NCBI GenBank assembly: GCA_964472195.1
Contig: CAYYJH010000003.1
Span: forward strand, 1 to 64,000
Length of the DNA: 64,000 nt
Reading direction: 5' to 3'
Origin: BS750m-G4 sp964472195
Lineage (GTDB): Bacteria; Bacteroidota; Ignavibacteria; Tepidaquicellales; Tepidaquicellaceae
Positions 8,436 to 18,045 of this stretch are shown here, one piece after another (the first letter of the stretch is position 1; each line of letters begins with the position of its first letter). Made by a program: the position numbers and the translations under genes. The notes below the pieces were generated by a model. It saw only the letters and a list, made by a program, of their open reading frames with translations, did no database searches and was not told the origin of the DNA.

Positions 8436-10739
8436 CTATGAATCGTTCTTATCAGATTTCGTTAAGGCTCGTAGAATCCTTTCAGGTGTAATTGGTAACT
8501 CATTAATTTTAATATCCAGAGCATCGGATACAGCATTAGCAATAGCTGCCGGCGTGGGAATAAGTGGGGCTTCCCCTACACCTTTAGATCCATACGGACC
8601 CGCCTCATCGTATGTTTCTATCGGGTAAAAATGTATGTTTGGAATATCGCAAGCAGTCGGAAGTTTGTAATCATGAAAACTTGGATTAAGCACTTCACCT
8701 TTTTCAACAACCAATTCTTCTGTTAAAGCATAACCCATTCCCATAACAACACCACCTTCTATTTGACCTGCCAGACCAAGCGGATTAAGTACCTTGCCAA
8801 CATCCTGAGCAACATGAACATCCAAAACTTCTACATTGCCTGTGATCGTATCTACTTCAACCTCAATTGCTTGTGAAGCGAAAGCATACGTTCCCGAAAC
8901 ATTTCCCATATACTTATTATCCTGAAACTCGCTGCTTGGCTCGTAATAATATGTTTCCACACACAACTCATGGGGGTCTTTAAAATGTATTGCCCTGATT
9001 ACTTTCCCTATTTCAATCGATGCTTCTGTATTAATTGACTTAATTAATCCCTTCTCGTATTTCAAGTCTCCAGAACTTGTTTTCAAAAACTCTGAAGCTT
9101 TTAACGATAATTTAGTCTTTAGCTTATCAATTGCCCCAAGAAGTGAGTTGCCAGCAACAAAACTTGTGCGGGATGCATGTACACCAACGTCCCACGGTTT
9201 AACATCGGTGTCTGTGTTTACTACTTTAATTTTATCCATACCAATTCCTAATTCTTCCGATGCAATCATCGCAAGAACTGTTTCAGATCCCTGACCTATT
9301 TCACTCGAACCGGTAATAATAGTAAGATAGCCAAAATTATCAAACTTAACGGTTGTACCACATCCGTCTGATCTATAAATCTTAGCTCCACCGCCGACAT
9401 GAAGCATTGAAGCATAACCAATTCCCCTTTTATATCTCTGAGAACTATTTTCTTTTATATCTTTTTTACTTTCGTCAATCACCCTTTTAAGCGCGTCCTT
9501 ATGACCACAAGTTGCATACTTAAGACCTTGCCCTGATGTTTCTCCTTTATAATTTGCATTGATCAAGCGTATCTCTGCTTTGCTAATTCCAATCTCCTCA
9601 GCCATAAGGTCTATATTTCTTTCAAGAGCAAATGTTGCCTGCGGATTTCCATATCCCCTGAACGAACCCGCATTAGGATTATTAGTATAAACGGCGTAAG
9701 AATCAAAAACACAAGCGGGAACCTGGTACAGAGACGAAAATGTTTGCATCATAACAAAGGGCGTAGTTGCCCCCCAGGAAGTATAAGCCCCGTTATCCTT
9801 AATAATTTTCACTTCTCTGAATGTAAACTTCCCATTCCCATCTGCCCCAGTAGTTACATCCATTACCATAGTCTGTCTTGTGGGTGAGGCTATAAATTCC
9901 TCTTTTCGGCTATATACTATTTGAACCGGTTGACCTGTTTTTATAGAAAGTAATGCACATATTGGTTCATAGGGATACATATCCAGCTTACTTCCGAAAC
10001 CACCACCGATAATTGGTTGTACTATCCTAATATCGGAAGGATCCATTTTGAGAGCATGTGCTATATCTCTTTGATAAAGAAATGGCACCTGTGTTACACT
10101 ATATAAAGTTAACCTGCCCTCTGTCTTTGAATAATCCGCAGTTATTGCACACGTCGCCAGGCAACAATGTGCTACACGCGGTAGCTTGTATCTTCTTTTT
10201 ACAATGCAAACACTTTTATCTTTTTGTTCCCGTAGATTACCATGTTCATAATGAAATGACTCCGCAATGTTTTTATCATTGTCCGGTGGGGCATACTTAT
10301 TTATTTGAGGAGCATCCTTTTTTATGGCTTCGAAAGGATCAAAGATTCCCTCTTCAACTTTATATTTTACCTCTATCAAACTCAAAGCCTTATAGGCAAT
10401 CTCTTTTGATTCAGCCGCAACCGCCGCAATCTCATCACGAATACAATTAACCTTACCTTTTTTCAATATCGGGTGGTCTCTTTTGTAGCTTATGTTGTTC
10501 ACGTCTACATCATCAGCTGTTAAAACACTGATTACTCCTGATAGCTCCTTTGCTTTTTTTGTATTTATGGAAATGATTTCTGCAACAGGGTATTTAGTTC
10601 TAAGTATAGCTCCATAAAGCATATTAGGTAATTTAATATCCTGACCATAGACAGCTTCACCTGTTACTCTGACTTTCGCATCTAATTTTGGGGTTGGTTT
10701 ACCTATAACGCTTAATAATTTCTTTTTTGAATTACTCAT
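8436..10739 (-). CDS. Molybdenum hydroxylase large subunit (xanthine dehydrogenase family)
   Basis: This 767-residue subunit binds the molybdopterin cofactor and carries out hydroxylation with water as the oxygen source. Visible signatures: an N-terminal a/b-hammerhead domain (GEAVYGQDIKLPNMLYGAILRT), IIGGGFGSK, the GSFRGYGNPQ motif, GSSEIGQGSE near the cofactor, and C-terminal YGSKGVGE with the catalytic Glu at residue 723. The family covers xanthine, nicotinate, aldehyde, isoquinoline, 4-hydroxybenzoyl-CoA and related substrates, so sequence alone does not set the substrate. Co-transcription with IorAB, HyuAB and a B12 mutase favours indoleacetate (inference). No selenocysteine codon is seen. 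Confidence 0.93.
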   Translation of the reverse strand: MSNSKKKLLSVIGKPTPKLDAKVRVTGEAVYGQDIKLPNMLYGAILRTKYPVAEIISINTKKAKELSGVISVLTADDVDVNNISYKRDHPILKKGKVNCIRDEIAAVAAESKEIAYKALSLIEVKYKVEEGIFDPFEAIKKDAPQINKYAPPDNDKNIAESFHYEHGNLREQKDKSVCIVKRRYKLPRVAHCCLATCAITADYSKTEGRLTLYSVTQVPFLYQRDIAHALKMDPSDIRIVQPIIGGGFGSKLDMYPYEPICALLSIKTGQPVQIVYSRKEEFIASPTRQTMVMDVTTGADGNGKFTFREVKIIKDNGAYTSWGATTPFVMMQTFSSLYQVPACVFDSYAVYTNNPNAGSFRGYGNPQATFALERNIDLMAEEIGISKAEIRLINANYKGETSGQGLKYATCGHKDALKRVIDESKKDIKENSSQRYKRGIGYASMLHVGGGAKIYRSDGCGTTVKFDNFGYLTIITGSSEIGQGSETVLAMIASEELGIGMDKIKVVNTDTDVKPWDVGVHASRTSFVAGNSLLGAIDKLKTKLSLKASEFLKTSSGDLKYEKGLIKSINTEASIEIGKVIRAIHFKDPHELCVETYYYEPSSEFQDNKYMGNVSGTYAFASQAIEVEVDTITGNVEVLDVHVAQDVGKVLNPLGLAGQIEGGVVMGMGYALTEELVVEKGEVLNPSFHDYKLPTACDIPNIHFYPIETYDEAGPYGSKGVGEAPLIPTPAAIANAVSDALDIKINELPITPERILRALTKSDKNDS

Positions 10740-10767
10740 AATACCATATTTATATAATGCTCAGGAT

Positions 10768-11250
10768 TTAAAATAAAGACTCCACTGCTTCAATTATTTT
10801 GGTATATCCTGTACACCGGCATAGGTTTCCCTCAAGACTCTTTTTTATTTCATCCTTGCCTGGTATAATTTTTTTTTCTTCACATTGTCTTTGAAAGTCT
10901 TTTATTGACATTACCATTCCCGGTGTACAAAAACCGCATTGAATTGCACCATGTTTTATCATAGCCTCCTGAACAGGGTCTAACAAACCCTCTTTATCAT
11001 CTAATGGCAGACCTTCAATCGTTGTAACTTCTTTACCGTCAATATTGATAGCGAGATATAAACAGGAATTAACAGCGCGTCCATTTACTAAAACCGTACA
11101 TGCGCCGCATTCTCCCTCAAGACAACCTGGTTTTGTTCCTTTTAATAATAACACATCACGAATAAAATCAATCAATAATAACGATGAGTTTATCACCTTC
11201 TCTATTTGCTTACCGTTAATTCTGAAAATAATTTTTCTGTTATTATTCAT
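10768..11250 (-). CDS. Molybdenum hydroxylase 2Fe-2S subunit
   Basis: This 160-residue iron-sulfur subunit binds two [2Fe-2S] clusters. The plant-type ferredoxin cluster uses Cys43, Cys48, Cys51 and Cys63 (CLEGECGAC then NSC). The second, helical-domain cluster uses Cys105, Cys108, Cys144 and Cys146 (CGFC and CRC). All eight ligands are present and the length is normal. It relays electrons from molybdenum to FAD. It precedes the large subunit gene by 28 bases and follows iorAB by 78. Confidence 0.94.
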   Translation of the reverse strand: MNNNRKIIFRINGKQIEKVINSSLLLIDFIRDVLLLKGTKPGCLEGECGACTVLVNGRAVNSCLYLAINIDGKEVTTIEGLPLDDKEGLLDPVQEAMIKHGAIQCGFCTPGMVMSIKDFQRQCEEKKIIPGKDEIKKSLEGNLCRCTGYTKIIEAVESLF

Positions 11251-11328
11251 GACAATTTCTTTTTTGAGGCTTTATAACAAAATCCTACAATATATTTATC
11301 ACTTCCACATTATTTTTGAATTGGGTTT

Positions 11329-13851
11329 CTAAGTTTGTTCTATTAATGATTTTCTTCCCTCGTTAAAAGCTAAACAGTTTACTGCCCTTGTTATTTGATT
11401 ACCCGATAATAACATTAAAGCTTCTAACCATATTTCTTCTGGAATTAAACTAAAAGGTTTTATAGTTGATAGCAATCCCAGAACGACAACGTTTGCACTT
11501 CTGCCCATCGTGTCTCCCAAGCCCAAAGATACTTTGTAGGCATCAATTTTAACAATATTGTAATCAGCTAAAGCCTTTTCTATTTCTTTAACATCCGGAT
11601 AATCTTCTTGTTTGGCATTTACAGGCAAGGCTTTAAAATTATTGAAGATTATTGTACCCTCTGGTTTTAATAATTCAATAAAGCCCGGTCTTAAAACTTC
11701 ACCTATTTCCATTACAACCAATACATCAATAGAATTTGGTGCAGGGACTGGAGAATATACCTTACCACAATTGAAGGTCGATATCACCGGTCCACCAAGC
11801 TGAGCCATTCCATGTGTATCACCTTTTACAATGTGTGTGTCCGAATATGGAGTTCCCAATGCTACTTCAGAAAGCACTTTGCCAAAAAATAAATTTCCCT
11901 GTCCACCAATCCCTCTTATTGCAACACCTAAAGATTCCGGAAGCACATCCTTGTTAACAGTAACAACTTTAATAGGTTTGGCATCAGGTATCTTAGGAAG
12001 TAAAGTTTCCTTTTCTTCTTTCTCATTTGTATATACAATCGCATCAAAAGGGCAGCGTTGTAAACAAACCGGGATACCCGAACCACAATTCGTACATAAA
12101 CTTGTAAATTGAGGAGTTCTGTCTTCATCCAGCACAATTCCCGGACATATATTACAAAGGTCACAATTTTTGCATTTATCGTAATCAATTTCGATTTTTC
12201 TCAATAATCCTTCACTTTCCACTTCATGAATACACGTTCCCTCAAGAATTAAAGTAGTATAAATACTTTCCTCTGCAAGTTTGAGAGATTCTTCAAGTTC
12301 TTTTTCAATTTCCTCTGTGTTATAAGCATCTATATTTAGGGTTCTTCCTCCCTCTGCTTCAATTGCTCTTTTTAAATTAAATTTATTGTGTTTACCTTCT
12401 AAATTTACATCTGAGCTGGGCGCTGGTTGTCCGCCAGTCATTGCAGTAATTCGATTATCTAATATTATCTTAACACCTGGTACGTTTCTGAATACAGCAT
12501 TCCTTGTTGAATCCAAGCCCGAATGACACTCGGTCGAATCACCTATTATACTAATTACCTTATTAACCATTTCTGGTCTTGACATTACAAATCCCTGCCG
12601 AATTGAATCTGAGGCTCCCATACAGGAAACAGTATCAAGGGCGTCAAAAAAATACAATAATGTCGAACATCCTATATCCCCAAATGATGCATAGATTTTT
12701 TTCTTTCTCTTTAATCTACCAACAGCTAAAGCAAGGGGTTTATAGGAACAGCCCGGGCAAATAGAGGGTGGTCTTAAGATTGGTTTTATATTTATGTGTC
12801 TTTTTTGCGAGTTGTAATTAATATCGATATGGGCAGACAAAAATTCTAAAACTTCATCCGGTGACCAATTTGTTATAATACTGTCTTCATCTTTTCCAAC
12901 TATTTTAATATTCAACAATCTAATTCTCTCTTCTAAAAATCTGTATCCATCTTCAATAACTAATAACTTACCTTTTATTTTTCTTGCAAATTCTGTTATT
13001 CTTTTACTTGGTATTGGATACGAAATTGCAAGTGAAAGTATTGATGGATCTGCATTCACAAATTTTAAAGCCTCACGAACAATTATTTCACTTTCCCCGC
13101 TAACAATTATTCCCCAATCATCAATACCATAGGTTTCATTTATTAATTCTGAATCCTCACACCATTCTTTAATTGCAGGAATTCTTTGCTGTGTTACCTT
13201 ATTATAGTTAGTTCTTGCAATGACAGGCAAGAGCATCCATTCTTTCAGGTTATCCGGAAGCTCTACAGGGCTTACTTCTCTTTGAGGCTTGGTTACAATC
13301 AAGGCTTCAGAGTGAGCAAGAATCCCTGAGGCTAAAACAATAACCGGTGTATTAAACTTCCTGCTCATATCTGCCGCAATGTGTGGAATATCATATAATT
13401 CCTGGTGATTACGTGGTTCTAATACTGGTAATCGTGATGAAGCAAAAAAGTACCTTGAGTCGATTACGTGCTGAGTACTCGAAGGTACATAGTCGGTTAC
13501 CGCAAAAATAACCAATGCACCTGCTTTGCCAGTAAAAAAAGCTGAGGTTGAGATTGCATCGGCAGCTTGAAAAACACCAGGTATTTTCATAGTAACTACA
13601 GCATCATATCCTGCGGTAGCATGGCCAACTCCAACCGAAACAGCTACTGCTTCGTTAACCGACCAGCCCACTTTTATTCTGTCCTGAACAAAAGCTAATG
13701 CTTTATCTATTACTTCCGTGCTCGGGGTTCCGGGGTAACCCGTCGCTGCATGAATTCCCGCATGTACAACACCAAGTGCAAACGCGGTATTACCCTGTAA
13801 GATAAATTTGCTGCCTGCCTGCGCGTTTACTATTTCCTTAAATTTTGCCAT
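11329..13851 (-). CDS. Indolepyruvate:ferredoxin oxidoreductase, fused alpha and beta subunits (IorA-IorB)
   Basis: This enzyme oxidatively decarboxylates aryl pyruvates (indolepyruvate, phenylpyruvate) to the aryl-acetyl-CoA and reduces ferredoxin. Residues 1 to about 560 are IorA-like: the GYPGTPSTEV opening, an AVTDYVPSSTQ segment, the thiamine-diphosphate half with CPGCSYKPLA, GDIGCSTLLYF and GDSTECHSGLDS. A 2x[4Fe-4S] domain follows (CKNCDLCNICPG, then CTNCG and CLQRCPFDA). From about residue 640 to the end is the IorB gamma domain (GIRGIGGQGNLFFGKVL-type segment, HGMAQLGGP). IorA and IorB are usually separate genes, so the 840-residue fusion is notable. CoA-transferase and molybdenum-hydroxylase genes flank it. 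Confidence 0.93.
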   Translation of the reverse strand: MAKFKEIVNAQAGSKFILQGNTAFALGVVHAGIHAATGYPGTPSTEVIDKALAFVQDRIKVGWSVNEAVAVSVGVGHATAGYDAVVTMKIPGVFQAADAISTSAFFTGKAGALVIFAVTDYVPSSTQHVIDSRYFFASSRLPVLEPRNHQELYDIPHIAADMSRKFNTPVIVLASGILAHSEALIVTKPQREVSPVELPDNLKEWMLLPVIARTNYNKVTQQRIPAIKEWCEDSELINETYGIDDWGIIVSGESEIIVREALKFVNADPSILSLAISYPIPSKRITEFARKIKGKLLVIEDGYRFLEERIRLLNIKIVGKDEDSIITNWSPDEVLEFLSAHIDINYNSQKRHINIKPILRPPSICPGCSYKPLALAVGRLKRKKKIYASFGDIGCSTLLYFFDALDTVSCMGASDSIRQGFVMSRPEMVNKVISIIGDSTECHSGLDSTRNAVFRNVPGVKIILDNRITAMTGGQPAPSSDVNLEGKHNKFNLKRAIEAEGGRTLNIDAYNTEEIEKELEESLKLAEESIYTTLILEGTCIHEVESEGLLRKIEIDYDKCKNCDLCNICPGIVLDEDRTPQFTSLCTNCGSGIPVCLQRCPFDAIVYTNEKEEKETLLPKIPDAKPIKVVTVNKDVLPESLGVAIRGIGGQGNLFFGKVLSEVALGTPYSDTHIVKGDTHGMAQLGGPVISTFNCGKVYSPVPAPNSIDVLVVMEIGEVLRPGFIELLKPEGTIIFNNFKALPVNAKQEDYPDVKEIEKALADYNIVKIDAYKVSLGLGDTMGRSANVVVLGLLSTIKPFSLIPEEIWLEALMLLSGNQITRAVNCLAFNEGRKSLIEQT

Positions 13852-13869
13852 TTTGCTTGCTATTAATTA

Positions 13870-15093
13870 CTATATAATCTCGTTGAGCTTCATTTTCTCA
13901 ATCTCTTTCTTGTTAAAACCAGCTTCTTGCAAAACCGAATCGTTATGCTCTCCAAGCCTGGGTGCGCAACTTAGTGTATTATTATTCTTTGATAAATACT
14001 CTGTACTAACCGGATACGGAAATAATTCAACCTCCTTACCGGTAGGTAAAATTGTCTTCTGCATATTGTTCTTGATGAAATCAGACTTTGCGATTTCCTG
14101 TGTGGAATTAATCGGGGCTACTACTAAATTTTTTTCTAAACAAATTTTTATAAACTCTACTGTAGTATATTGTTCAAGTCCTTTCCTAATGCCTGCATAT
14201 ATATTCTCCTTATCCTTTTTACGTCCCTGATTAGTTTTTCTTTCTATTTTATCAAGATGTTCAAATCCTTTAATGTGTATCAACTTATCCCACTGCAAAT
14301 CATTACCAATGGCTAAATATACAAATCCATCTTTGGTGGGATAACAATTGCAAGGAATAAAACTTCTGTGTTCATTACCGCTCCTGGTATCCAATTCCGA
14401 TTCATCTTTTACGAATTGAATCTGTGGAAGGGCAGTTATTAACCACGATACAGCACATTGTACCATTGAAATGTTAATTTGTTTTCCGCCACCTTTTTCA
14501 CCTGCTTCATTCAAGTTGTTTTCCTGTTCTAACAATGCAAGAACTACCTGGGAAAAAGCTTCGTCTCCCGCTTTTAAATCAATAATAGGAACGCCGCAAA
14601 GCATTGGGTTGCTGTCTGGATCGCCGGTTAAATACATATACCCCGAAAATGCTTGCAGTGCAGGATCGTACCCCGCCCTATCCGGATAATCTGGACCGAG
14701 CGCTGATATACCACACCAGATTAGATCTGGATTAGCTTCCTCAAGCGACTCGTAATCAATTCCGAGTTGTTTATATCGAAAAGGTAATGTGTTACAAAGA
14801 AAGACGTCTACACTAAGATTTTTTATAAGTGTCTTTAATAATTCCTGACCTTCTTTCTTTTTAAGGTTTATAGTAATCCCCTCTTTACCAATATTTGGAG
14901 CTATATAATATGAATGCAAATCCTCTATACCAATATCCTTACCTATATACCTATTGGGATCTCCCCCTTTAACATTTCCTTTGCCCTTCGTAGTTTCTAT
15001 ACGAATAACACGCCAACCTAATTGTACAAACCTTTGTGTAGCATAAGGAAGGGTAAGTGCTTGCTCCAGTGATAGTACTGTTTTCTTTACCAT
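13870..15093 (-). CDS. Class III acyl-CoA transferase (CaiB/BaiF family)
   Basis: Family III CoA-transferases move CoA between carboxylic acids without ATP. This 407-residue protein has the expected N-terminal CoA-binding fold (NIGKEGITINLKKKEGQELL), the GYDPALQAFSGYMYLTG signature, and the catalytic aspartate at residue 172 in VPIIDLKAGD. It starts 18 bases upstream of iorAB. Phenylsuccinyl-CoA-type transferases of this family act in anaerobic indoleacetate degradation. Here an attractive donor is indoleacetyl-CoA made by IorAB, with 2-aminophenylsuccinate as acceptor (inference). The N-terminus starts MVKKTVLSLE and is somewhat shorter than usual, but Asp172 is intact. Confidence 0.88.
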   Translation of the reverse strand: MVKKTVLSLEQALTLPYATQRFVQLGWRVIRIETTKGKGNVKGGDPNRYIGKDIGIEDLHSYYIAPNIGKEGITINLKKKEGQELLKTLIKNLSVDVFLCNTLPFRYKQLGIDYESLEEANPDLIWCGISALGPDYPDRAGYDPALQAFSGYMYLTGDPDSNPMLCGVPIIDLKAGDEAFSQVVLALLEQENNLNEAGEKGGGKQINISMVQCAVSWLITALPQIQFVKDESELDTRSGNEHRSFIPCNCYPTKDGFVYLAIGNDLQWDKLIHIKGFEHLDKIERKTNQGRKKDKENIYAGIRKGLEQYTTVEFIKICLEKNLVVAPINSTQEIAKSDFIKNNMQKTILPTGKEVELFPYPVSTEYLSKNNNTLSCAPRLGEHNDSVLQEAGFNKKEIEKMKLNEII

Positions 15094-15164
15094 CTTTATG
15101 TGTTATTTCGTAAAATGTTGCGATCTTTTACTGTTCTTTATCTGTAAATAGATATTTATTACTA

Positions 15165-15587
15165 TTAATACTTACCGTCAATGATTTCTGTCAGTATTCC
15201 ATGAGTAGACATTGGATGAATAAACGCAAAGTTTCTCTTATACTTCGCAAACCACCTGGGTTTCTGATCAATCAACTTAACTTTATTCCTCTTCAATAAC
15301 CCAAGAGATTCTTCACAGTTATCAACATTATAACTAATTAACATGACACCTTCCCCTGACCTTTTGATAAATTTAGCAACCTCTCCAGCACCATCAAGGT
15401 CCTCCATAATCTCAATAGCTGTTGGACCAACCATAAAACCTGTAACCCTTATCTTTTCCGGCTCATCAACATACCGATAAGCTACTTCCCACCCAAAAGA
15501 ATCTACATAATCCTTTTCGGCTCTTTTTACATCATTGACTGCTATACAGATATGGTCAACAAAATTTGCTTTTAGTTTTTCTGTCAT
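15165..15587 (-). CDS. VOC-fold, methylmalonyl-CoA-epimerase-like protein with altered metal site
   Basis: This 140-residue glyoxalase/VOC protein resembles methylmalonyl-CoA epimerase. His12 (VDHICIAV), Glu59 (AIEIMED) and Glu134 (GILTEII) match three metal-ligand positions. In the segment where the epimerase has GEGxHHxxFEV, this protein reads GEGVMLISYNV, so the expected histidine is missing. It is also rich in aromatic and basic residues around PRWFAKYKRNF. A separate, canonical epimerase lies at 44756-45163, so this copy probably serves the operon with its own substrate, perhaps an aryl-substituted malonyl- or succinyl-CoA (inference). It sits between the ferredoxin and CoA-transferase genes. 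Confidence 0.8.
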   Translation of the reverse strand: MTEKLKANFVDHICIAVNDVKRAEKDYVDSFGWEVAYRYVDEPEKIRVTGFMVGPTAIEIMEDLDGAGEVAKFIKRSGEGVMLISYNVDNCEESLGLLKRNKVKLIDQKPRWFAKYKRNFAFIHPMSTHGILTEIIDGKY

Positions 15588-15639
15588 TTGTTTTCTTTTT
15601 TTATTTATTAATTACTTTAACAATATAAATACCTAAAAT

Positions 15640-15957
15640 CTATATTCTAGATATGAACGGAATGTTATTAGTTTCTGGTGAACCCGGCGGCAACTTAAAG
15701 TGTATTGCTCCTTCTACCTTACATGCATCAAAACATTCCCCACACTGCAAACAAAGATCAAGTATAATAACAGCTTTTCCTTTATGAACCCCTATTATAT
15801 CAGACGGACAGGCTTTTGCACAATCCCTGCATCCGTTGCATCGATAGGCATCAATCCAGGGATATAATCCCAAATTACTCGAACCGGAATGAGGATAAAC
15901 ACTCATTTTTGTCCCGGGTATGTTTGGTCTTGCGCTCGATATTTCTGATAGAATCAT
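15640..15957 (-). CDS. Ferredoxin with two [4Fe-4S] clusters
   Basis: This 105-residue protein has two classic cluster motifs, CNGCRDCAKACPS and CLQCGECFDACKV, each CxxCxxCxxxC, following an unusual 40-residue N-terminal extension. The second motif lacks the proline after the last cysteine. It lies 38 bases downstream of the TMADH-like flavoenzyme gene and is probably its electron-transfer partner, or that of IorAB, which produces reduced ferredoxin. The C-terminal tail (PPGSPETNNIPFISRI) is short and uncharged. Confidence 0.9.
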   Translation of the reverse strand: MILSEISSARPNIPGTKMSVYPHSGSSNLGLYPWIDAYRCNGCRDCAKACPSDIIGVHKGKAVIILDLCLQCGECFDACKVEGAIHFKLPPGSPETNNIPFISRI

Positions 15958-15994
15958 GATTTTTTTCTTTATGTGTTTTTAAATTTCTTTATTT

Positions 15995-18016
15995 TTAGAA
16001 TCTCATACCAAGACGATAACCGTCCTGAATAGCGTCAATACCTCTTCTTACCCACAAACAATCTCCTATCATTGAGGTATCACCTTTATATGAATTATGA
16101 TTAAGTTCTTTGTTCGGAACAAGTCTTGCCAAAATTACAGTATCTGCTGGAATTACCTGATCTCTGAAATGGTGCTTCTCTTTCGTTTTTCTATCAACCA
16201 TTGTCCAGTCAGCTATTACACTGTCATTTGTAATTTCCTTAGCTTTTCCAAAAGTCAATTGCTGAACTTTAGCATTTTTAAGTCTTCGTCTATACCTCCA
16301 TATATATGAAGGGTTTACATCCAATCCAAAACGTGGCGCAGGATCAATCATTGATATTTTTGAATCCTTCACGTCCTCAAGTTTGTCAATAATAAAAAGG
16401 GTCAGAGAAATTGCTGCCCCTGAACCCCCAAGAATAACTACGTTCTTTCCTGGTTGAACTTTACCGGTGAATACATCAAACATACTTATAACGTGTGGTT
16501 TATCCGCTCCAGGTATGTCCGGGACTTCTGGGACGGCTCCTATAGCTAAAACCACAGAGTCTGGATTTTCCTTTTCCAAGAGCTCCTTGGTTATAGGTGT
16601 GTTCAAAATAAACTTCACCCCATATTTCTCACACTGTGTTTTCATGTGATTCACAAACCTCATAAATTCCTCATCGTCCCAATATTTACCGGAACTTTCA
16701 CCCCATGGATTACGGGAAGCATAATACCATTGTCCCCCTATGTTTCCTGTTTTCTCATAAACCGTCACATCGTGTCCTTTCTCTGCTGCAACACGGGCAG
16801 CTTGTAATCCAGCAATCCCCGCACCCGCAACGAAAACCTTTCTCGTAACTTCTGCTTTTGGAAAACCATAGTACCCCCACTCACGTTCTCCTTCATGGCT
16901 GCATGATGGACGAACCGTACATGTCACAGGTGCATCCCTGAATAGTCTTGCAAGACAAACCTGACAAGCTATGCAGGGTATGATATCTTCCTGACGATCC
17001 CACATAATTTTATTCGGTAATGATGGATCAGCTATCTGCGGACGACACATTTCCCATATATCAAGTTTTCCCTCAGCAATTGCTTTCTCGGGAGTTTCTG
17101 GTAAAAATAGTCTGTATGCCATACTCACCGGGATTTTAACAGCATTTTTAGTCCGTTCCGCAACATAAAGCCATTTTCCCATGGGTATATCCCGCGAAAT
17201 TACAGAACCTAATGATTCTTGCCAGCCAACAGTAACGCTTAAAAAATCACAGCCAGCAGCTTCAGCAATTTTTAACGATTCCAAACTTTCTGCCTCAGTA
17301 TTTCCACCAACATCATCAAGCATTTCCCAGCCACATAAACGGATACCGACAGCAACTCCCGACCCAACTTCTTTCCTAATCCCGGAAACAATCTTTCTCA
17401 TAAACTCACACCTTCCTTTAATATCTCCGCCGTAATCATCACTTCGCCAATTCGTATACTTTGAAACAAAATTCGATATAAGATAGCCAACAATACCCGA
17501 TATCTCTATTATTTCATATCCAGCTTCTACTGCTCTTCTTGCACCATCTATATGATCCCGAATACATTCCTCAACTTCCAGAACACTCATTTTTTTTTGC
17601 GGTCGAAATCTTCGTAATCTTTGAGGAATTGCAGATGGTCCTATTGTATAATCAAGGTTAATTCCACCAACTCTGCCGCAATGCATCAATTGGATACATG
17701 CAAGTGCATCTCCATGGTGTATTATATCAGCCATTCTTTTTAATCCTGGAATAAACTTATCATCCCAAATACCCATCATACCTACATAACCCTGTCCCTC
17801 TCCTCTTGGGTCAGTATAAGCTCCTTGTGTTGTAACAATACCCGAACCACCTCTAGCATGTGCTTCTATATAAGCCAGTTCTTTCTCTGAAACAAAACCA
17901 TCACTGTAGTTATAGTTTGTTTCCGTCGATGCGTACTTAATCCTGTTTTTTGCCCAATGTTTTCCAATCTGTATGGGACTAAAAATATGCGGGTATTTCT
18001 TTTCGCCTGGTAACAT
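15995..18016 (-). CDS. FMN/[4Fe-4S]/FAD flavoenzyme of the TMADH / 2,4-dienoyl-CoA reductase family
   Basis: This 673-residue enzyme has an N-terminal Old-Yellow-Enzyme TIM barrel (about residues 5-345), a [4Fe-4S] site at Cys348, Cys351, Cys354 and Cys366, and a C-terminal FAD/NAD(P) module opening with VAGAGIAGLQA near residue 396. Cluster spacing Cx2Cx2Cx11C is nearer to trimethylamine dehydrogenase (x2, x2, x12) than to E. coli FadH (x2, x3, x11). The TMADH cysteine that binds FMN covalently is absent (ASTETNY), so FMN is probably non-covalent. Tyr178 (VGYLISNF) aligns with the FadH proton-donor region. It lies between the mutase and ferredoxin genes. Its step is unknown; a ring or enoyl-CoA reduction is possible. 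Confidence 0.87.
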   Translation of the reverse strand: MLPGEKKYPHIFSPIQIGKHWAKNRIKYASTETNYNYSDGFVSEKELAYIEAHARGGSGIVTTQGAYTDPRGEGQGYVGMMGIWDDKFIPGLKRMADIIHHGDALACIQLMHCGRVGGINLDYTIGPSAIPQRLRRFRPQKKMSVLEVEECIRDHIDGARRAVEAGYEIIEISGIVGYLISNFVSKYTNWRSDDYGGDIKGRCEFMRKIVSGIRKEVGSGVAVGIRLCGWEMLDDVGGNTEAESLESLKIAEAAGCDFLSVTVGWQESLGSVISRDIPMGKWLYVAERTKNAVKIPVSMAYRLFLPETPEKAIAEGKLDIWEMCRPQIADPSLPNKIMWDRQEDIIPCIACQVCLARLFRDAPVTCTVRPSCSHEGEREWGYYGFPKAEVTRKVFVAGAGIAGLQAARVAAEKGHDVTVYEKTGNIGGQWYYASRNPWGESSGKYWDDEEFMRFVNHMKTQCEKYGVKFILNTPITKELLEKENPDSVVLAIGAVPEVPDIPGADKPHVISMFDVFTGKVQPGKNVVILGGSGAAISLTLFIIDKLEDVKDSKISMIDPAPRFGLDVNPSYIWRYRRRLKNAKVQQLTFGKAKEITNDSVIADWTMVDRKTKEKHHFRDQVIPADTVILARLVPNKELNHNSYKGDTSMIGDCLWVRRGIDAIQDGYRLGMRF

Positions 18017-18045
18017 CTATTTATACCTTTCTCGGTTATAATTTT

